Assembly: GCA_902825995.1 (NCBI GenBank)
Contig: CADEDE010000001.1
Coordinates: 1-64,000 of the forward strand
Source of the DNA: an uncultured Burkholderiales bacterium
GTDB lineage: Bacteria; Pseudomonadota; Gammaproteobacteria; Burkholderiales; Burkholderiaceae_C
Length of the DNA stretch: 64,000 nt
Direction of reading: 5' to 3'
In this document: in pieces, positions 44,188 to 54,345 of the stretch
How positions within the stretch are numbered: position 1 is the first letter of the stretch
Layout: each line of letters begins with the position of its first letter
Notes under the pieces: model-generated
What the model was told of the DNA's origin: nothing
What the model saw: the letters and a program-made list of their open reading frames with translations, nothing else
Database searches by the model: none
Program-made: the position numbers and the translations under genes

Positions 44188-45056
44188 AGCGCCACCGTGC
44201 CCTGCACGACGATGACGCTGCCGCCGCCGATCCAGACATCGCTGCCATCGTGCTCGACGAAGACGCGGCCGGCGCGGCCCAGCGCCGTGCCCTGCGCGGC
44301 GATATAGCGCCTGGGCGCACGGCCGCTCTCGATCAGCCACTGCGCGAGCGCGGCATTCAGGCTGCCGGTCACCGGATCTTCGGCCAGTGCGCCATGCGCG
44401 GGGAAGAAGGCGCGGACTTCGAAGTCCACGCCGCTGTTGTCGGCGTGCGAGCCGACGACGCCCACCTTGCCCGGCATCGCACAAGGCGCCACGACGCCGA
44501 TCTCCAGTTGCTGCTCGCTGCCCAGGCGCGGCTGGAGTGCCAGCACCTGCTCGGCGGATTTCAACATCACGGCCTTCCAGCCTGGCCCGTTGTCGCAATG
44601 CTGATGGGCCACGATATCGCCGCGCGCGATGCCCAGAAAGCGCGCGATGCGCTCGACCATCGGCTCGTCCAGCGGCCCGCTCTTGCGCCGGGGCGGCGCC
44701 GCGAAGGCCAGCCGCTGGCCCTCGCGGCGCACGCGCACCAGGCCGACGCCGCATTGCTGCACGACTTCGCCGGCCTGGCGCGGCACGCCGCCCGCGGCCA
44801 GCCAGGCATGGCAGGAGCCCAGCGTCGGGTGCCCGGCAAAGGGCAGCTCGACGGTGGGCGTGAAGATGCGCACCCGGTAGTCGGCGGCGGGGTCGGTCGG
44901 CGGCAGCAGAAAAGTCGTCTCCGACAGATTCGTCCAGCGCGCGAAGGCGGCCATGCGCTCGTTGCTCAAGCCCTCGCCGTCGAGCACCACGGCCAGCGCA
45001 TTGCCCAGCAGCGCGCGGTCGGTGAAAACATCGACCTGTTGAAAGCGGCGCGACAT
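44184..45056 (-). CDS. PhzF-family isomerase-like protein
   Basis: Diaminopimelate-epimerase-fold protein of 290 aa. It begins RRFQQVDVFTDRALLGNALA and contains the catalytic Glu in PTVELPFAGHPTLGS plus the second-half motif LAEDPVTGSLNAALAQWLI. PhzF catalyses isomerisation in phenazine formation, but most genomic members act in unrelated pathways. No other phenazine genes are present, so no phenazine role is claimed. Its start overlaps the aminotransferase stop by one base (TGATG). Confidence 0.88.
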   Translation of the reverse strand: MSRRFQQVDVFTDRALLGNALAVVLDGEGLSNERMAAFARWTNLSETTFLLPPTDPAADYRVRIFTPTVELPFAGHPTLGSCHAWLAAGGVPRQAGEVVQQCGVGLVRVRREGQRLAFAAPPRRKSGPLDEPMVERIARFLGIARGDIVAHQHCDNGPGWKAVMLKSAEQVLALQPRLGSEQQLEIGVVAPCAMPGKVGVVGSHADNSGVDFEVRAFFPAHGALAEDPVTGSLNAALAQWLIESGRAPRRYIAAQGTALGRAGRVFVEHDGSDVWIGGGSVIVVQGTVAL

Positions 45057-46255
45057 CAACCAGCCTCCTTCAAGACCTTGGCCAAGGCCGCCACGCCGGT
45101 TTCGATCTGCGCCGCCGCGACGGTGACGAAGCTCAAGCGCAGCGTATTGCGCAGCGGTGCCTCGGCGAAGAAAGGCTCGCCGGGCACGAAGGCCATGCCG
45201 GCCGCCACGGCCTTGGGCAGCAGCGCCATCGCATCGATGCCGGCGGGCAATTCGAGCCAGAAAAACATGCCGCCGACCGGCCGCTGCCACTGCACCACTC
45301 CCGACAAGTGCTTTTCCAGCGCCGCCTGCATCGCATCGCGCTGCACCTTGTAGCGCGCACGGATGGTCGGCACGTGGGTGTCGAGCAGGCCATTGCGCAC
45401 CACCTCATAGACGATGCGCTGATTGAAGATCGAGGTGTGCAAATCCGCGGCCTGCTTGGCCTGCAAGAGTTTGGGATAGAGCGCGTGCGGCGCCACCACA
45501 TAGCCCAGGCGCAAACCCGGCGACAGCACCTTCGAGAACGAGCCGAGGTAGAGCACGCCCTCGGGCCAGCGCGTGGCCAGCGGTGGCGGCGGGGCCTGGT
45601 CGTACCAGAGGTCGCCGTAGGGGTTGTCTTCGATCAGCGGCAGTCCGGCGGTGCGTGCCGCGTTCACCAGCGCGGCACGGCGGGCTTCGGTATAGACATG
45701 GCCGGTCGGGTTCTGGAAATTCGGCAGCAGGTAGGCAAAGCGCGCACGTTCGCCGGCCACGTCGGCGGCGGCTGACAATGCGCTCGGCAGCGGCCCCTCG
45801 TGGTCGGAGGCCATCGCCACCACCCGCGGCTCGTAGGGCGCGAAGGCCTGCAATGCGCCGAGGTAGGTCGGCGTTTCGACGAGCACGCGCGAGCCGGCGT
45901 CGATGAGCACCTTGGCCGCGATATCCAGGCCCTGCTGCGAGCCGGTGGTGATGAGCACCTGGCCGGCGTGCACGCGCATGTCGTGCTGCGTTGCCAGGTG
46001 CGCCGCGACCCATTCGCGCAGCGGCGCGAAGCCTTCGCTGGCGGCGTATTGAAGGGCTTCGCGCGGATGCTCGCGCAGCACCTTCTCGGTGGCCTCGCGC
46101 ACCGCCTGCACCGGGAACGTATCGGCCGAGGGCAGGCCGCCGGCCAGCGAAACGATGCCCGGCTGCTCGGTGACCTTGAGGATCTCTCGAATGATCGAGG
46201 GGTTCATCAGCGCCGCGCGGCGCGCGAGCGTGAACGGCGAGGGCATCGAGTTCAT
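45056..46255 (-). CDS. PLP-dependent aminotransferase (LysN/MocR-like class I)
   Basis: Class I/II aminotransferase of 399 aa without a DNA-binding domain. Recognisable pieces are VSLAGGLPSADTFPV, TTGSQQGLDIAAKVLID, LPNFQNPTGH, the IEDNPYGDLWYD loop and the cofactor lysine in LGSFSKVLSPGLRLGYV. The closest well-known relatives are 2-aminoadipate or multi-substrate aminotransferases. The ATG at 46255 overlaps the EamA gene stop by 4 nt; the long open frame upstream is antisense and was ignored. It belongs to the five-gene operon beside MocR. Confidence 0.9.
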   Translation of the reverse strand: MNSMPSPFTLARRAALMNPSIIREILKVTEQPGIVSLAGGLPSADTFPVQAVREATEKVLREHPREALQYAASEGFAPLREWVAAHLATQHDMRVHAGQVLITTGSQQGLDIAAKVLIDAGSRVLVETPTYLGALQAFAPYEPRVVAMASDHEGPLPSALSAAADVAGERARFAYLLPNFQNPTGHVYTEARRAALVNAARTAGLPLIEDNPYGDLWYDQAPPPPLATRWPEGVLYLGSFSKVLSPGLRLGYVVAPHALYPKLLQAKQAADLHTSIFNQRIVYEVVRNGLLDTHVPTIRARYKVQRDAMQAALEKHLSGVVQWQRPVGGMFFWLELPAGIDAMALLPKAVAAGMAFVPGEPFFAEAPLRNTLRLSFVTVAAAQIETGVAALAKVLKEAG

Positions 46256-47193
46256 GGCGAGAGACCTCCTGCGGCAGCCCGGGCGGCTGGATCGATTTTC
46301 ACGCGCGCGATCGGCATTCGCTTGCCGATCAGCACCACGGCCATCACGGCCAGCGCGAACAACACGGTTGTGGCATCGAGCCGCTCGCCGAGCACCGGCA
46401 CCGCGAACAAAAGCGCCAGAAAGGGTTGCAGCAATTGCACCTGGCTGACGCGCATCACCCCGCCCAGCGCCAGGCCGCGGTACCAGGCGAAGAAGCCCAG
46501 CCACATCGAAAACAGCGTCACATAGGCCAGGCCGCCCCACGATGCCCAACGCACCGCGCCGGCATCGGCCGGCCAGGCGAGCAGCATCGCCGGCAGGGTC
46601 AGCGGCAGCGAGAGCGCCAGCACCCAGCAGATCACCTGTTCGGCCGGCAGCCGCAGCGAAACCCGCGCGCCGCCGACATAGCCGATCGCCGCGCTGGCCA
46701 CGGCCAGCAGCAGCAGGCCGTCGGCGGCGCTCAAGCGGCCCTGGCCTTGCAGCGCGGCGTAGGCCAACACCAGCGCGCAGCCGCCCAGCGCGCAGAGCCA
46801 GAAGCCGAGCGAGGCGCGCTGGCGCAACCACGCTGCTGCGGCCACCGCCGTGCCCAGCGGCAAGACCCCGGTGACCACCGCGGCGTGCATCGCCTCGACA
46901 TCGCGCAGCGCCAGCGCGAGGAAGAGCGGAAACCCCAGCACCGTGCCCGCCGCGCAGATCGCCAGATCGCGCCAATGCTCGCGCGCCGGCCGCGCGCCGC
47001 CGATCCAGCGCAGGTAGGCCAGGCTGAGCAGGCCGGCGAGTGCCGCACGCGCCGCGGTCACGAAAGCCGGGGTCAATTGCGGCGCGCCCGCGTTGCCCAC
47101 GGCCAGGCGCGTCATCGGCAGCGTCATCGCGAAGATGAGCACGCCCAGGGCGCCAAGGGCAAAGCCGCGCGAGCTGTCGGGGGCCGGGTGCAT
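46252..47193 (-). CDS. EamA/DMT-family transporter, first gene of a five-gene operon
   Basis: Ten-helix transporter of 313 aa in two EamA repeats (first: FALGALGVLIFAMTLPMTRL; second begins near LLLLAVASAAIGYVGGARVS). It ends in a basic tail. It is the first gene of the operon that continues with aminotransferase, PhzF, VOC and dehydratase genes, all overlapping or nearly so. It is divergent from the MocR regulator, whose putative sites lie in the 89-bp gap. This makes export or uptake of an amino-acid-like compound the best guess. Confidence 0.88.
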   Translation of the reverse strand: MHPAPDSSRGFALGALGVLIFAMTLPMTRLAVGNAGAPQLTPAFVTAARAALAGLLSLAYLRWIGGARPAREHWRDLAICAAGTVLGFPLFLALALRDVEAMHAAVVTGVLPLGTAVAAAAWLRQRASLGFWLCALGGCALVLAYAALQGQGRLSAADGLLLLAVASAAIGYVGGARVSLRLPAEQVICWVLALSLPLTLPAMLLAWPADAGAVRWASWGGLAYVTLFSMWLGFFAWYRGLALGGVMRVSQVQLLQPFLALLFAVPVLGERLDATTVLFALAVMAVVLIGKRMPIARVKIDPAARAAAGGLSP

Positions 47194-47226
47194 GGCCGCA
47201 GTCTAGGCTTGCGCAACGGCACAGCG

Positions 47227-47283
47227 ACAGTACACTTGGCCGCGAATTGCCATCCTCTGTATGGCTTCGCATACCGGTACAGA
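47227..47283. promoter_or_regulatory. Putative MocR operator in the divergent gap
   Basis: Three related boxes are spaced through the gap: ACAGTAC (47227-47233), CTGTATG (47257-47263) and GTACAGA (47277-47283). The last two form the inverted repeat TCTGTA ... TACAGA, within which lies a second palindrome, GTATG-GCTTCG-CATAC (47259-47274). MocR regulators typically bind such direct and inverted repeats in the gap shared with their target. The last box overlaps the mocR ATG, which suggests autorepression. Confidence 0.55.
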
Positions 47284-48788
47284 TGAGCCCACCCTCCGCG
47301 CCCTCCACTGGCGCTGCCAGCGCCGCCCTCGAGCCGCGCTTCGAGCGCGGCGCCCTGGCCACCCTGGCCGAGCAACTCGCCGCCTTCCACGCCGAGCGCA
47401 TTCGCGCCGGCTCGCTCGCCGGCGGTGCGCGCCTGCCCTCGGTGCGCGAAGCCGCGCAGCGCCATGCGCTGGCGCCGAGCACGGTGGTCGCCGCCTACGA
47501 TCTCTTGCAGGCCCAGGGCCTGGTCGAGGCGCGCCGCCAGCGCGGCTTTTTCGTGCGTGCCGGCTTGCCCGCGCCAGCGCACACGCCGCGACGCGAGGCG
47601 CCTGCGCGCGGCGCACCGCCGCACGATGTGGCCACCCTCATGCGCGGCATGTTCGAGCACCAGAGCGGCAAGTCGCTCTCGCCGGGCACCGGTACCTTGC
47701 CGCCCGAGTGGCTCGATCTGCCGCTGCTGCACGGCGCGCTGCGCCGCGCGATGGCCGAAGACGCGCAGGATCCGGCCAGCCTGCGCTACGGCGAGCCGGG
47801 CGGCGACCCGCGCCTGCGTGCCGCGCTGTCGACGCGCCTGGCCGGGCTGGGCATCGCCGCTGCGCCGCGGCAGATCGTCACCACCTCGGGCGCCACGCAC
47901 GCCCTCGATCTGGTCTCGCGCCTGCTGCTCGCGCCGGGCGATACGGTGCTGGTCGATGAGCCGGGCTGGGCAGTCGAATTCGCGCGCCTGCGCCAAATGG
48001 GCGTCAAGCTGGCGCCGGTGCCGCGCGGCTCGGCCGGGCCGGATCTGGCCGTGATGCGCCGGCACCTGGAGAGCGGCGCCAGGCCGCGCCTGTACATCAC
48101 CGTCTCGGTTCTGCACAACCCGACCGGCGCGACGCTCTCGCTGGCCTGCGCGCACGAGCTGCTCAAGCTGGCCGAGGCCTTCGGCATGACGATCGTCGAA
48201 GACGACAGCTATGCCTGGATGGCGCCGGCGCAGGCGCCGCGCCTGGCCGCGCTGGACCAGTTGCAGCGCACGGTCTATGTCTCGGGTTTCTCGAAGATCC
48301 TCACGCCGAGTTGGCGAGTCGGTTTCGTCGCCGCCGCGCCGGCCCTGGTCGAGCGCATCATCGACCGCAAGTTGCTCACCGCGCTCTCCACCCCGCCGCT
48401 GCCCGAACGTGCGCTGGCGATCACGCTCGAGCAGGGCACCCTGCGCCGCCATGCCGAGCGCGTGGTGACGCGCCTGGCGGGGGCGCGCCAGCGTTGCACG
48501 CGCCTGGCCGAGGAGGCGGGCTTCACATTCGCCGCGCCGCCGGCCGGGCTCTTCGGCTGGGTCGAAACCGGCGTCGATGTCGATCGCCTCGCGGCGCGCC
48601 TGCATGCCCAGGGCTGGCTGCTCGCGCCAGGCAGCCTGTTCCACGCCCAGCCTCGGCCGAGCACGCTGATGCGCGTCAATTTCGCCACCGCGCAGGAGGC
48701 GCGCTTGTGGCGCGCGCTGGGCGAGGCGCGTGAGGGTTTGCGCGGCACCGACATTCAGGGGGCTGCCCCCCGGGCACGGGCCGCGTAA
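47283..48788 (+). CDS. MocR-type GntR/aminotransferase-fusion transcriptional regulator
   Basis: Regulator of 501 aa. A GntR winged helix occupies residues about 18-88 (LPSVREAAQRHALAPSTVVA, then AYDLLQAQGLVEARRQRGFF). A linker leads to a full-length fold-type I aminotransferase-like domain with ITTSGATHALDLV, VSVLHNPTGATLS, IVEDDSYAWM and the PLP lysine in VYVSGFSKILTPSWRVGF. PLP or an aminated ligand is expected to control DNA binding. It is divergent from the EamA-aminotransferase operon, its most likely target. The ATG at 47283 was preferred to the open frame 12 codons earlier, which runs through the operator. Confidence 0.92.
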   Translation: MSPPSAPSTGAASAALEPRFERGALATLAEQLAAFHAERIRAGSLAGGARLPSVREAAQRHALAPSTVVAAYDLLQAQGLVEARRQRGFFVRAGLPAPAHTPRREAPARGAPPHDVATLMRGMFEHQSGKSLSPGTGTLPPEWLDLPLLHGALRRAMAEDAQDPASLRYGEPGGDPRLRAALSTRLAGLGIAAAPRQIVTTSGATHALDLVSRLLLAPGDTVLVDEPGWAVEFARLRQMGVKLAPVPRGSAGPDLAVMRRHLESGARPRLYITVSVLHNPTGATLSLACAHELLKLAEAFGMTIVEDDSYAWMAPAQAPRLAALDQLQRTVYVSGFSKILTPSWRVGFVAAAPALVERIIDRKLLTALSTPPLPERALAITLEQGTLRRHAERVVTRLAGARQRCTRLAEEAGFTFAAPPAGLFGWVETGVDVDRLAARLHAQGWLLAPGSLFHAQPRPSTLMRVNFATAQEARLWRALGEAREGLRGTDIQGAAPRARAA

Positions 48789-48833
48789 CATTGGGTCACA
48801 AGCTATGGTGCGCCGTTACCGGAATAGCCCGAC

Positions 48834-49583
48834 GTGAATTTCGAATCGACCCTGCCGCTGGGAGAGCCCGAGTTGATGCGCGTGAGCGCCTTTCAGCGCT
48901 ACCTCGACGAACTCAAGCGCGAAGGCGCCGATGAATCGTTGACGCGGCTGTCGTCGCTGAACCCCTCGCTGCTGCAGGATCTGCTGCGCTTCGAGCAGGA
49001 CGGCCGTCACACCGAGTTGCTCGAAGTCCTGGCCGCCTGCGTGCGCCACGCGCGCTCGCTGGCGGTGTATATGCAATGCGGCGACCGCGTGGTGCCGCTC
49101 ACGGTCTTCCCCAACGAGCGTCTGGCGCATTGCCCGCTGCCGATGCATGAATTCTTGTCCCAGCGCCTGTCGGATCTGCAGGTTCTGCGTGTCGAGCCCG
49201 CGGTGCTGCGCCCGCCCGGCGACCCCGAGGCCGCCCTGGTCGGCGAGCCGCACCTGTACCAGCCGCTCGGGCCGGTGACCTGGGAGCTGGCGATGCGCGG
49301 CTCGCGCGAACAACTGCTGCCCGAAATCGCCGGCCCCGCCGCCTACCGCGTGGCCCTAGGCATGAATCTGCGCGAGGTGGTGCTGACCGGCGTGGTGCAG
49401 GCCGCGGTCAACCGCCTGCACCGCGAAAGCGCCAACCTGCGCGAGATGTCCGAATGGCCCGGCCTGAACCGCAGCCGCGCGATGCGCCTGTTGAATGCGC
49501 TGTATCTCCAGGGCGGCCTGATCGTCAGCCGCACCCACCCGGTGGCGACCAACGACTCCTGGTTCGGCAGCTCGAGAAATTGA
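48834..49583 (+). CDS. Conserved hypothetical protein with C-terminal helix-turn-helix-like segment
   Basis: Soluble protein of 249 aa starting with GTG 45 bp after mocR. The N-terminal 100 residues are helical (VSAFQRYLDELKREGADESL). The middle is mixed (VYMQCGDRVVPLTVFPNERL). Residues about 205-245 (LREMSEWPGLNRSRAMRLLN, ALYLQGGLIVSRT) look like a winged helix. I do not recognise the family; homologues are, to my recollection, restricted to betaproteobacteria. A transcriptional or signalling role is possible but unproven. It is convergent with uup. Confidence 0.65.
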   Translation: MNFESTLPLGEPELMRVSAFQRYLDELKREGADESLTRLSSLNPSLLQDLLRFEQDGRHTELLEVLAACVRHARSLAVYMQCGDRVVPLTVFPNERLAHCPLPMHEFLSQRLSDLQVLRVEPAVLRPPGDPEAALVGEPHLYQPLGPVTWELAMRGSREQLLPEIAGPAAYRVALGMNLREVVLTGVVQAAVNRLHRESANLREMSEWPGLNRSRAMRLLNALYLQGGLIVSRTHPVATNDSWFGSSRN

Positions 49584-49596
49584 ATTCGCGCGCGGC

Positions 49597-51486
49597 TCAG
49601 CGCGACGACAAAGCTTCCCAGCGCTCCATCGCCGCCAGCAATTGCTCGTCGAGCCGCGCGAAGTGGGCGTGCAATTCGGTCGCGCGCTGCGCATCCTTGG
49701 CGTAGAGCGCCGGGTCGGCCAGGGCTTCGGTGAGGGTCTTCTGCTCGGCCTCGATCGCGGCGATTTGCGCCGGCAGCGCATCGAGTTCGCGCTGCTCCCT
49801 GTAGCTGAGCTTGCTGCGCGGTGCCGGCGCTGCGGCGGGAGGCGGTGGCGGTGGCGGTGGCGGCGCCACCGATGCGGGCACACTGACCCGGCCCCGCTCG
49901 CGCTGCTGCTGCCAATCGCTAATGCCGCCCTCGTATTCGCGCCACAGCCCCGGCTTGCCGCCGAAAGCGGGGTCGCCCTCCCAGGCCACCGTGCTGGTCA
50001 CCACCGCATCGACGAAGCGCCGATCGTGGCTGACGATGAAGGCGGTGCCGCTGTAGCCGAGCAGCAGTTCTTCGAGCAACTCCAGCGTATCGATATCGAG
50101 GTCATTGGTCGGCTCGTCGAGCACGATCACATTCGCCGGCAGGGCAAACAGGCGCGCCAGCAGCAGGCGGTTGCGTTCGCCGCCCGAGAGCGTGCGCACC
50201 GGCGAATTCGCGCGCTCGGGCGAGAACAGGAAGTCGTTCAGGTAGCTCATCACATGCTTGCGCTGGCCGTTGAACTCGATCCACTCGCTGCCCGGGCTGA
50301 TGGTGTCGGCCAGCGTGGCGTCGAGGTTCAGCGCATCGCGCATCTGGTCGAAATAGGCCACCTGCATCTTGCTGCCGCTGCGCACCGTGCCGCGCGTGGG
50401 CGCGAGTTGGCCGAGGATGAGTTTCAACAGCGTGGTCTTGCCCACGCCGTTGGGGCCGACCAGGCCGACCTTGTCGCCGCGCAGGAAGGTGGCGGCGAAG
50501 CGCTCGATCAGCCACGGGCCTTCTTCGCCATAGCGAAACGACACATCGTCGAGCACCGCCACCAGCTTGCCGCTGGGCACGCCCGAGTCGATCTCCAGCC
50601 GCACTTGGCCCAGCGATTCGCGCCGCGCCGCACGCTGCGCGCGCAGGCGCTCCAGGCGCACCACACGGCCCACGGCGCGCGTGCGCCGCGCCTCCACGCC
50701 TTTGCGCACCCAGACCTCTTCCTGCGCCAGCAATTTGTCGGCGCGCGCGCTGGCCAGGGCTTCGGATTCCAGTTCGCGCGCCTTGGTCAGCTCATAGGCC
50801 GCGTAATTGCCGGGGTAAGAGCGCAGCACGCCGCGATCGAGCTCGATGATGCGCGTGGCCACGGCGTCGATGAAGGCGCGGTCGTGCGAAACGAACAGCA
50901 GCGCGCCGCTCCATGATGCGAGCAGCCCTTGCAGCCACTCGATCGCATCCAGGTCGAGGTGGTTTGTCGGCTCATCCAGCAGCAGCACATCCGGGTGCGC
51001 CACCAGAGCCTGCGCCAGCGCGACGCGCTTCTTGGTGCCGCCCGACAGCGCGGCGACACGCGCATCGCCGTCCAGATGCAGGCGTTGCAGGGTCACCGTG
51101 ACACGCTGCTCCCACATCCAGCCGTCGAGGTGCTCGATGCGCGTTTGCAGCGCATCCAGATCGTCGCCGGGCGCGTGCTGCTCGTAGCGCTGGCGCAATT
51201 CACGCGCCTCGGCCGCGCCCTCGCTGGCGGCTTCGAATACCGTGGCGTCGGCCTCGAAGCGCGGCTCCTGCGGCACGTAATAGCGGCGCAGGCCCTGCTG
51301 GACTTGCAGCACGCCATCGTCGGCCCGCTCCAGCCCGGCCAGGATTTTCAGCAGCGAGGATTTGCCGGTGCCGTTGCGCCCGATCAGCGCCACGCGCTCG
51401 CCGACATCGAGCGAAAAACCGGTGCCATCGAGCAGGGCCACATGGCCGAAAGCGAGGTGGGCGTTGGAAAGGGTGATCAGGGCCAT
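49597..51486 (-). CDS. uup: ABC-F ATPase Uup
   Basis: Ribosome-associated ABC-F protein of 629 aa with two ATPase cassettes. The first has Walker A GRNGTGKSSLLKILAG and signature LSGGTKKRVALAQAL. The second has Walker A GPNGVGKTTLLKLILG and signature LSGGERNRLLLARLF. Both are followed by DEPT Walker B sites. The C-terminal coiled coil (about residues 560-629), after a run of prolines, is the Uup hallmark and binds branched DNA in E. coli. Uup affects precise excision of transposons and ribosome function. Confidence 0.93.
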   Translation of the reverse strand: MALITLSNAHLAFGHVALLDGTGFSLDVGERVALIGRNGTGKSSLLKILAGLERADDGVLQVQQGLRRYYVPQEPRFEADATVFEAASEGAAEARELRQRYEQHAPGDDLDALQTRIEHLDGWMWEQRVTVTLQRLHLDGDARVAALSGGTKKRVALAQALVAHPDVLLLDEPTNHLDLDAIEWLQGLLASWSGALLFVSHDRAFIDAVATRIIELDRGVLRSYPGNYAAYELTKARELESEALASARADKLLAQEEVWVRKGVEARRTRAVGRVVRLERLRAQRAARRESLGQVRLEIDSGVPSGKLVAVLDDVSFRYGEEGPWLIERFAATFLRGDKVGLVGPNGVGKTTLLKLILGQLAPTRGTVRSGSKMQVAYFDQMRDALNLDATLADTISPGSEWIEFNGQRKHVMSYLNDFLFSPERANSPVRTLSGGERNRLLLARLFALPANVIVLDEPTNDLDIDTLELLEELLLGYSGTAFIVSHDRRFVDAVVTSTVAWEGDPAFGGKPGLWREYEGGISDWQQQRERGRVSVPASVAPPPPPPPPPAAAPAPRSKLSYREQRELDALPAQIAAIEAEQKTLTEALADPALYAKDAQRATELHAHFARLDEQLLAAMERWEALSSR

Positions 51487-51567
51487 GCCGCGATTGTCCG
51501 CGACGCATGTGCAACAGATCTCGAAATGCGCCCACCGCTAGCCCATTTCATGGCGCATGCTCTGCAT

Positions 51568-51789
51568 ATGACGACGCCCCAATCCTTCAAGCACAAAGAC
51601 TACGAGTTGCACTGCAGCGCCAAGGCTCTGGACAGCGGCAAATTCGCGCCGGTTCTGGTCGTCGCCAAGCAGGCCTGGCCGAGCCGGCCGCGGACCATCG
51701 CCACGCGCGGCGACGATTGCCCGACCGAAGACAGCGCCATCGATGCGGCGCATGTCCAGGGCGTCGAGTGGGTCCAGAACTACGGCTGA
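51568..51789 (+). CDS. Small conserved hypothetical protein
   Basis: Protein of 73 aa with an amphipathic N terminus (TTPQSFKHKDYELHCSAKAL) and a C-terminal half that reads like a short beta-alpha domain (FAPVLVVAKQAWPSRPRTIA). No known domain is recognised. An ATG six codons earlier is possible. The gene is divergent from uup and its stop overlaps the ATG of the methyltransferase fragment. The non-random composition (balanced charge, codon-third-position GC like its neighbours) supports real coding. Confidence 0.6.
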   Translation: MTTPQSFKHKDYELHCSAKALDSGKFAPVLVVAKQAWPSRPRTIATRGDDCPTEDSAIDAAHVQGVEWVQNYG

Positions 51790-52025
51790 TGCCGGGCCGC
51801 GCGCCAGGCGCGGCGGCGCGCGCAATACGACCCCGGGCGGCGCAGGTTTGCGGCGTTGATTTCGCGCCGGCCTATATCGATCACGCCAGGCGCAGCCAGC
51901 CCGACCCGCGCATCGCCTTCGAGGTCGGGGACGCCAGCGCGCTGGCCTATGTCGATGGCGAGCCGCACGGCCCACGCTCCTTTGCCGCCCTGGCCTGGGC
52001 GGCAAAGGGCATCGTGCCCGCTTAG
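51789..52025 (+). pseudogene. Fragment of a class I SAM-dependent methyltransferase
   Basis: The 78-codon frame contains VCGVDFAPAYIDHARRSQPD and IAFEVGDASALAYVDG. These correspond to the end of motif I, the acidic motif II and the motif III region of UbiE-type methyltransferases. The first 40 residues of such an enzyme and everything after motif III (over 100 residues) are absent, so only the middle survives. It overlaps the stop of the small ORF before it and the 3' end of the convergent DUF1415 gene. Probably a relic, although a short product could still be made. Confidence 0.6.
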
Positions 52026-52608
52026 CCCGGCGAGTTCGCGACTGCGGCGTCGGCACGGCACTGCCGCTGCAACGCTGCCCAGCCCACGGCGCCCAGTGCC
52101 TGCATCGTCGCGATATTGGTCTCGAAGATCGTGTCGGTGTCCGCGAAGGCGGCCACCGCGCGCGCGATGCTCGCCTCGCGGATCAGGTGCAGCAGCGGGT
52201 AGGGCGAGCGGTTCGTCGCATTGGTGATGTCGTCGGGCGCGCTGCCGGCAAAGCGGTATTGCGGGTGGAAGCTAGCCACCTGGATCACGCCGCGCAGGCG
52301 CAGCTCGGCCACCGCGCCGTCGGCGTCAGTGAGGAAGGCGTTGTAGTCGTCGAAGTCGTGCAGCATGTGCGGCGCGATCAGCAGCGTGGTTTCGACTTGA
52401 TTGACCGGCGCTTCGGCCAGTGCGCGCAACTCGCCGAGCAAGTCGCGGCGCAAGGCTTGAGTGTCGGTAGCCTCGCTCACCACGTAACGCACGCGGCCCT
52501 TGGCCTGCGGCGCCTTGGCGAACGGGCACAGGTTGAGGCCGATGACCACGCGCTCGACCCAGGCGCGGGTTTCGGCAATGACCGCGTCGCTATCGACGGT
52601 TTGGGCAC

Positions 52609-52612
<4 letters not shown>
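52022..52612 (-). CDS. DUF1415 family protein
   Basis: Protein of 196 aa matching DUF1415. It shows WVERVVIGLNLCPFAKAPQA near the N terminus, LLIAPHMLHDFDDYNAFL in the middle, and VIQVASFHPQYRFAGSAPDD followed by NATNRSPYPLLHLIRE. The conserved Cys, His and Asp residues suggest an enzyme, but no activity is known. The GTG start overlaps the dbpA stop (GTGA), so it is expressed behind dbpA. The long open frame further upstream is antisense-like extension and was rejected. Confidence 0.85.
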
Positions 52613-54048
<1,436 letters not shown>

Positions 54049-54074
54049 GGAAGATTGTCGCACAGTACCTAAAA

Positions 54075-54091
54075 ATGGTACCATTGACCAT
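54075..54091 (+). promoter_or_regulatory. Putative hicAB operator
   Basis: ATGGTACCATTGACCAT overlaps the likely hicA start (ATG at 54090). It has inverted ends ATGGT ... ACCAT around a core and an internal GGTACC palindrome. HicB antitoxins repress their own operon by binding such repeats near the start. A nearly identical element (15 of 17 bases) is found at 39335-39351, away from any hicAB gene. Confidence 0.5.
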
Positions 54092-54120
54092 GAAGCGCAG
54101 GCACCAGCGCACTCATCGAC

Positions 54121-54345
54121 TTGATCTTCGCTCGGCCGACCAGCGGCAACGTGCAGTGGCGCGACATTCAAGCGCTGTTCGTTGAAATGGGCGCTGAGGT
54201 CAGCGAGCGAGAAGGAAGCCGCGTCGCTGTGGTCCTGTTTGATGAGGTGCGGGTGTTTCACCGGCCGCATCCTTCGCCGAATACCGATAAGGGTGCCGTG
54301 GCGAGCATCCGCAAGTGGTTGGAACAACACGGAGTCGAGCCATGA
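54121..54345 (+). CDS. hicA: HicA-type mRNA interferase toxin, N terminus apparently frameshifted
   Basis: The frame from TTG 54121 encodes 74 aa of a HicA toxin: WRDIQALFVEMGAEVSEREG, SRVAVVLF, then the catalytic-His segment VRVFHRPHPSPNTDKGAVAS. The usual first residues (MKRRHQRT type) are found just upstream from ATG 54090, but in another frame; that frame runs off into unrelated codons, and a TGA blocks this one at 54091. So either a 1-nt insertion (or 2-nt loss) near 54111 broke the toxin, or a shorter product starts at the TTG. hicB overlaps its stop by 4 nt and is intact. Toxin inactivation with a live antitoxin is a common fate. Confidence 0.8.
   Translation: MIFARPTSGNVQWRDIQALFVEMGAEVSEREGSRVAVVLFDEVRVFHRPHPSPNTDKGAVASIRKWLEQHGVEP

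Noticed and set aside
44184..45056. Phenazine biosynthesis based on the PhzF gene
   Set aside because: PhzF-like proteins are widespread outside phenazine clusters, and no phzABCDEG homologue is present.
54049..54330. N-terminal extension of dbpA across the hicAB promoter
   Set aside because: It would cover the hicA operator and start inside hicA; the DEAD-box protein has a normal start at 54048.
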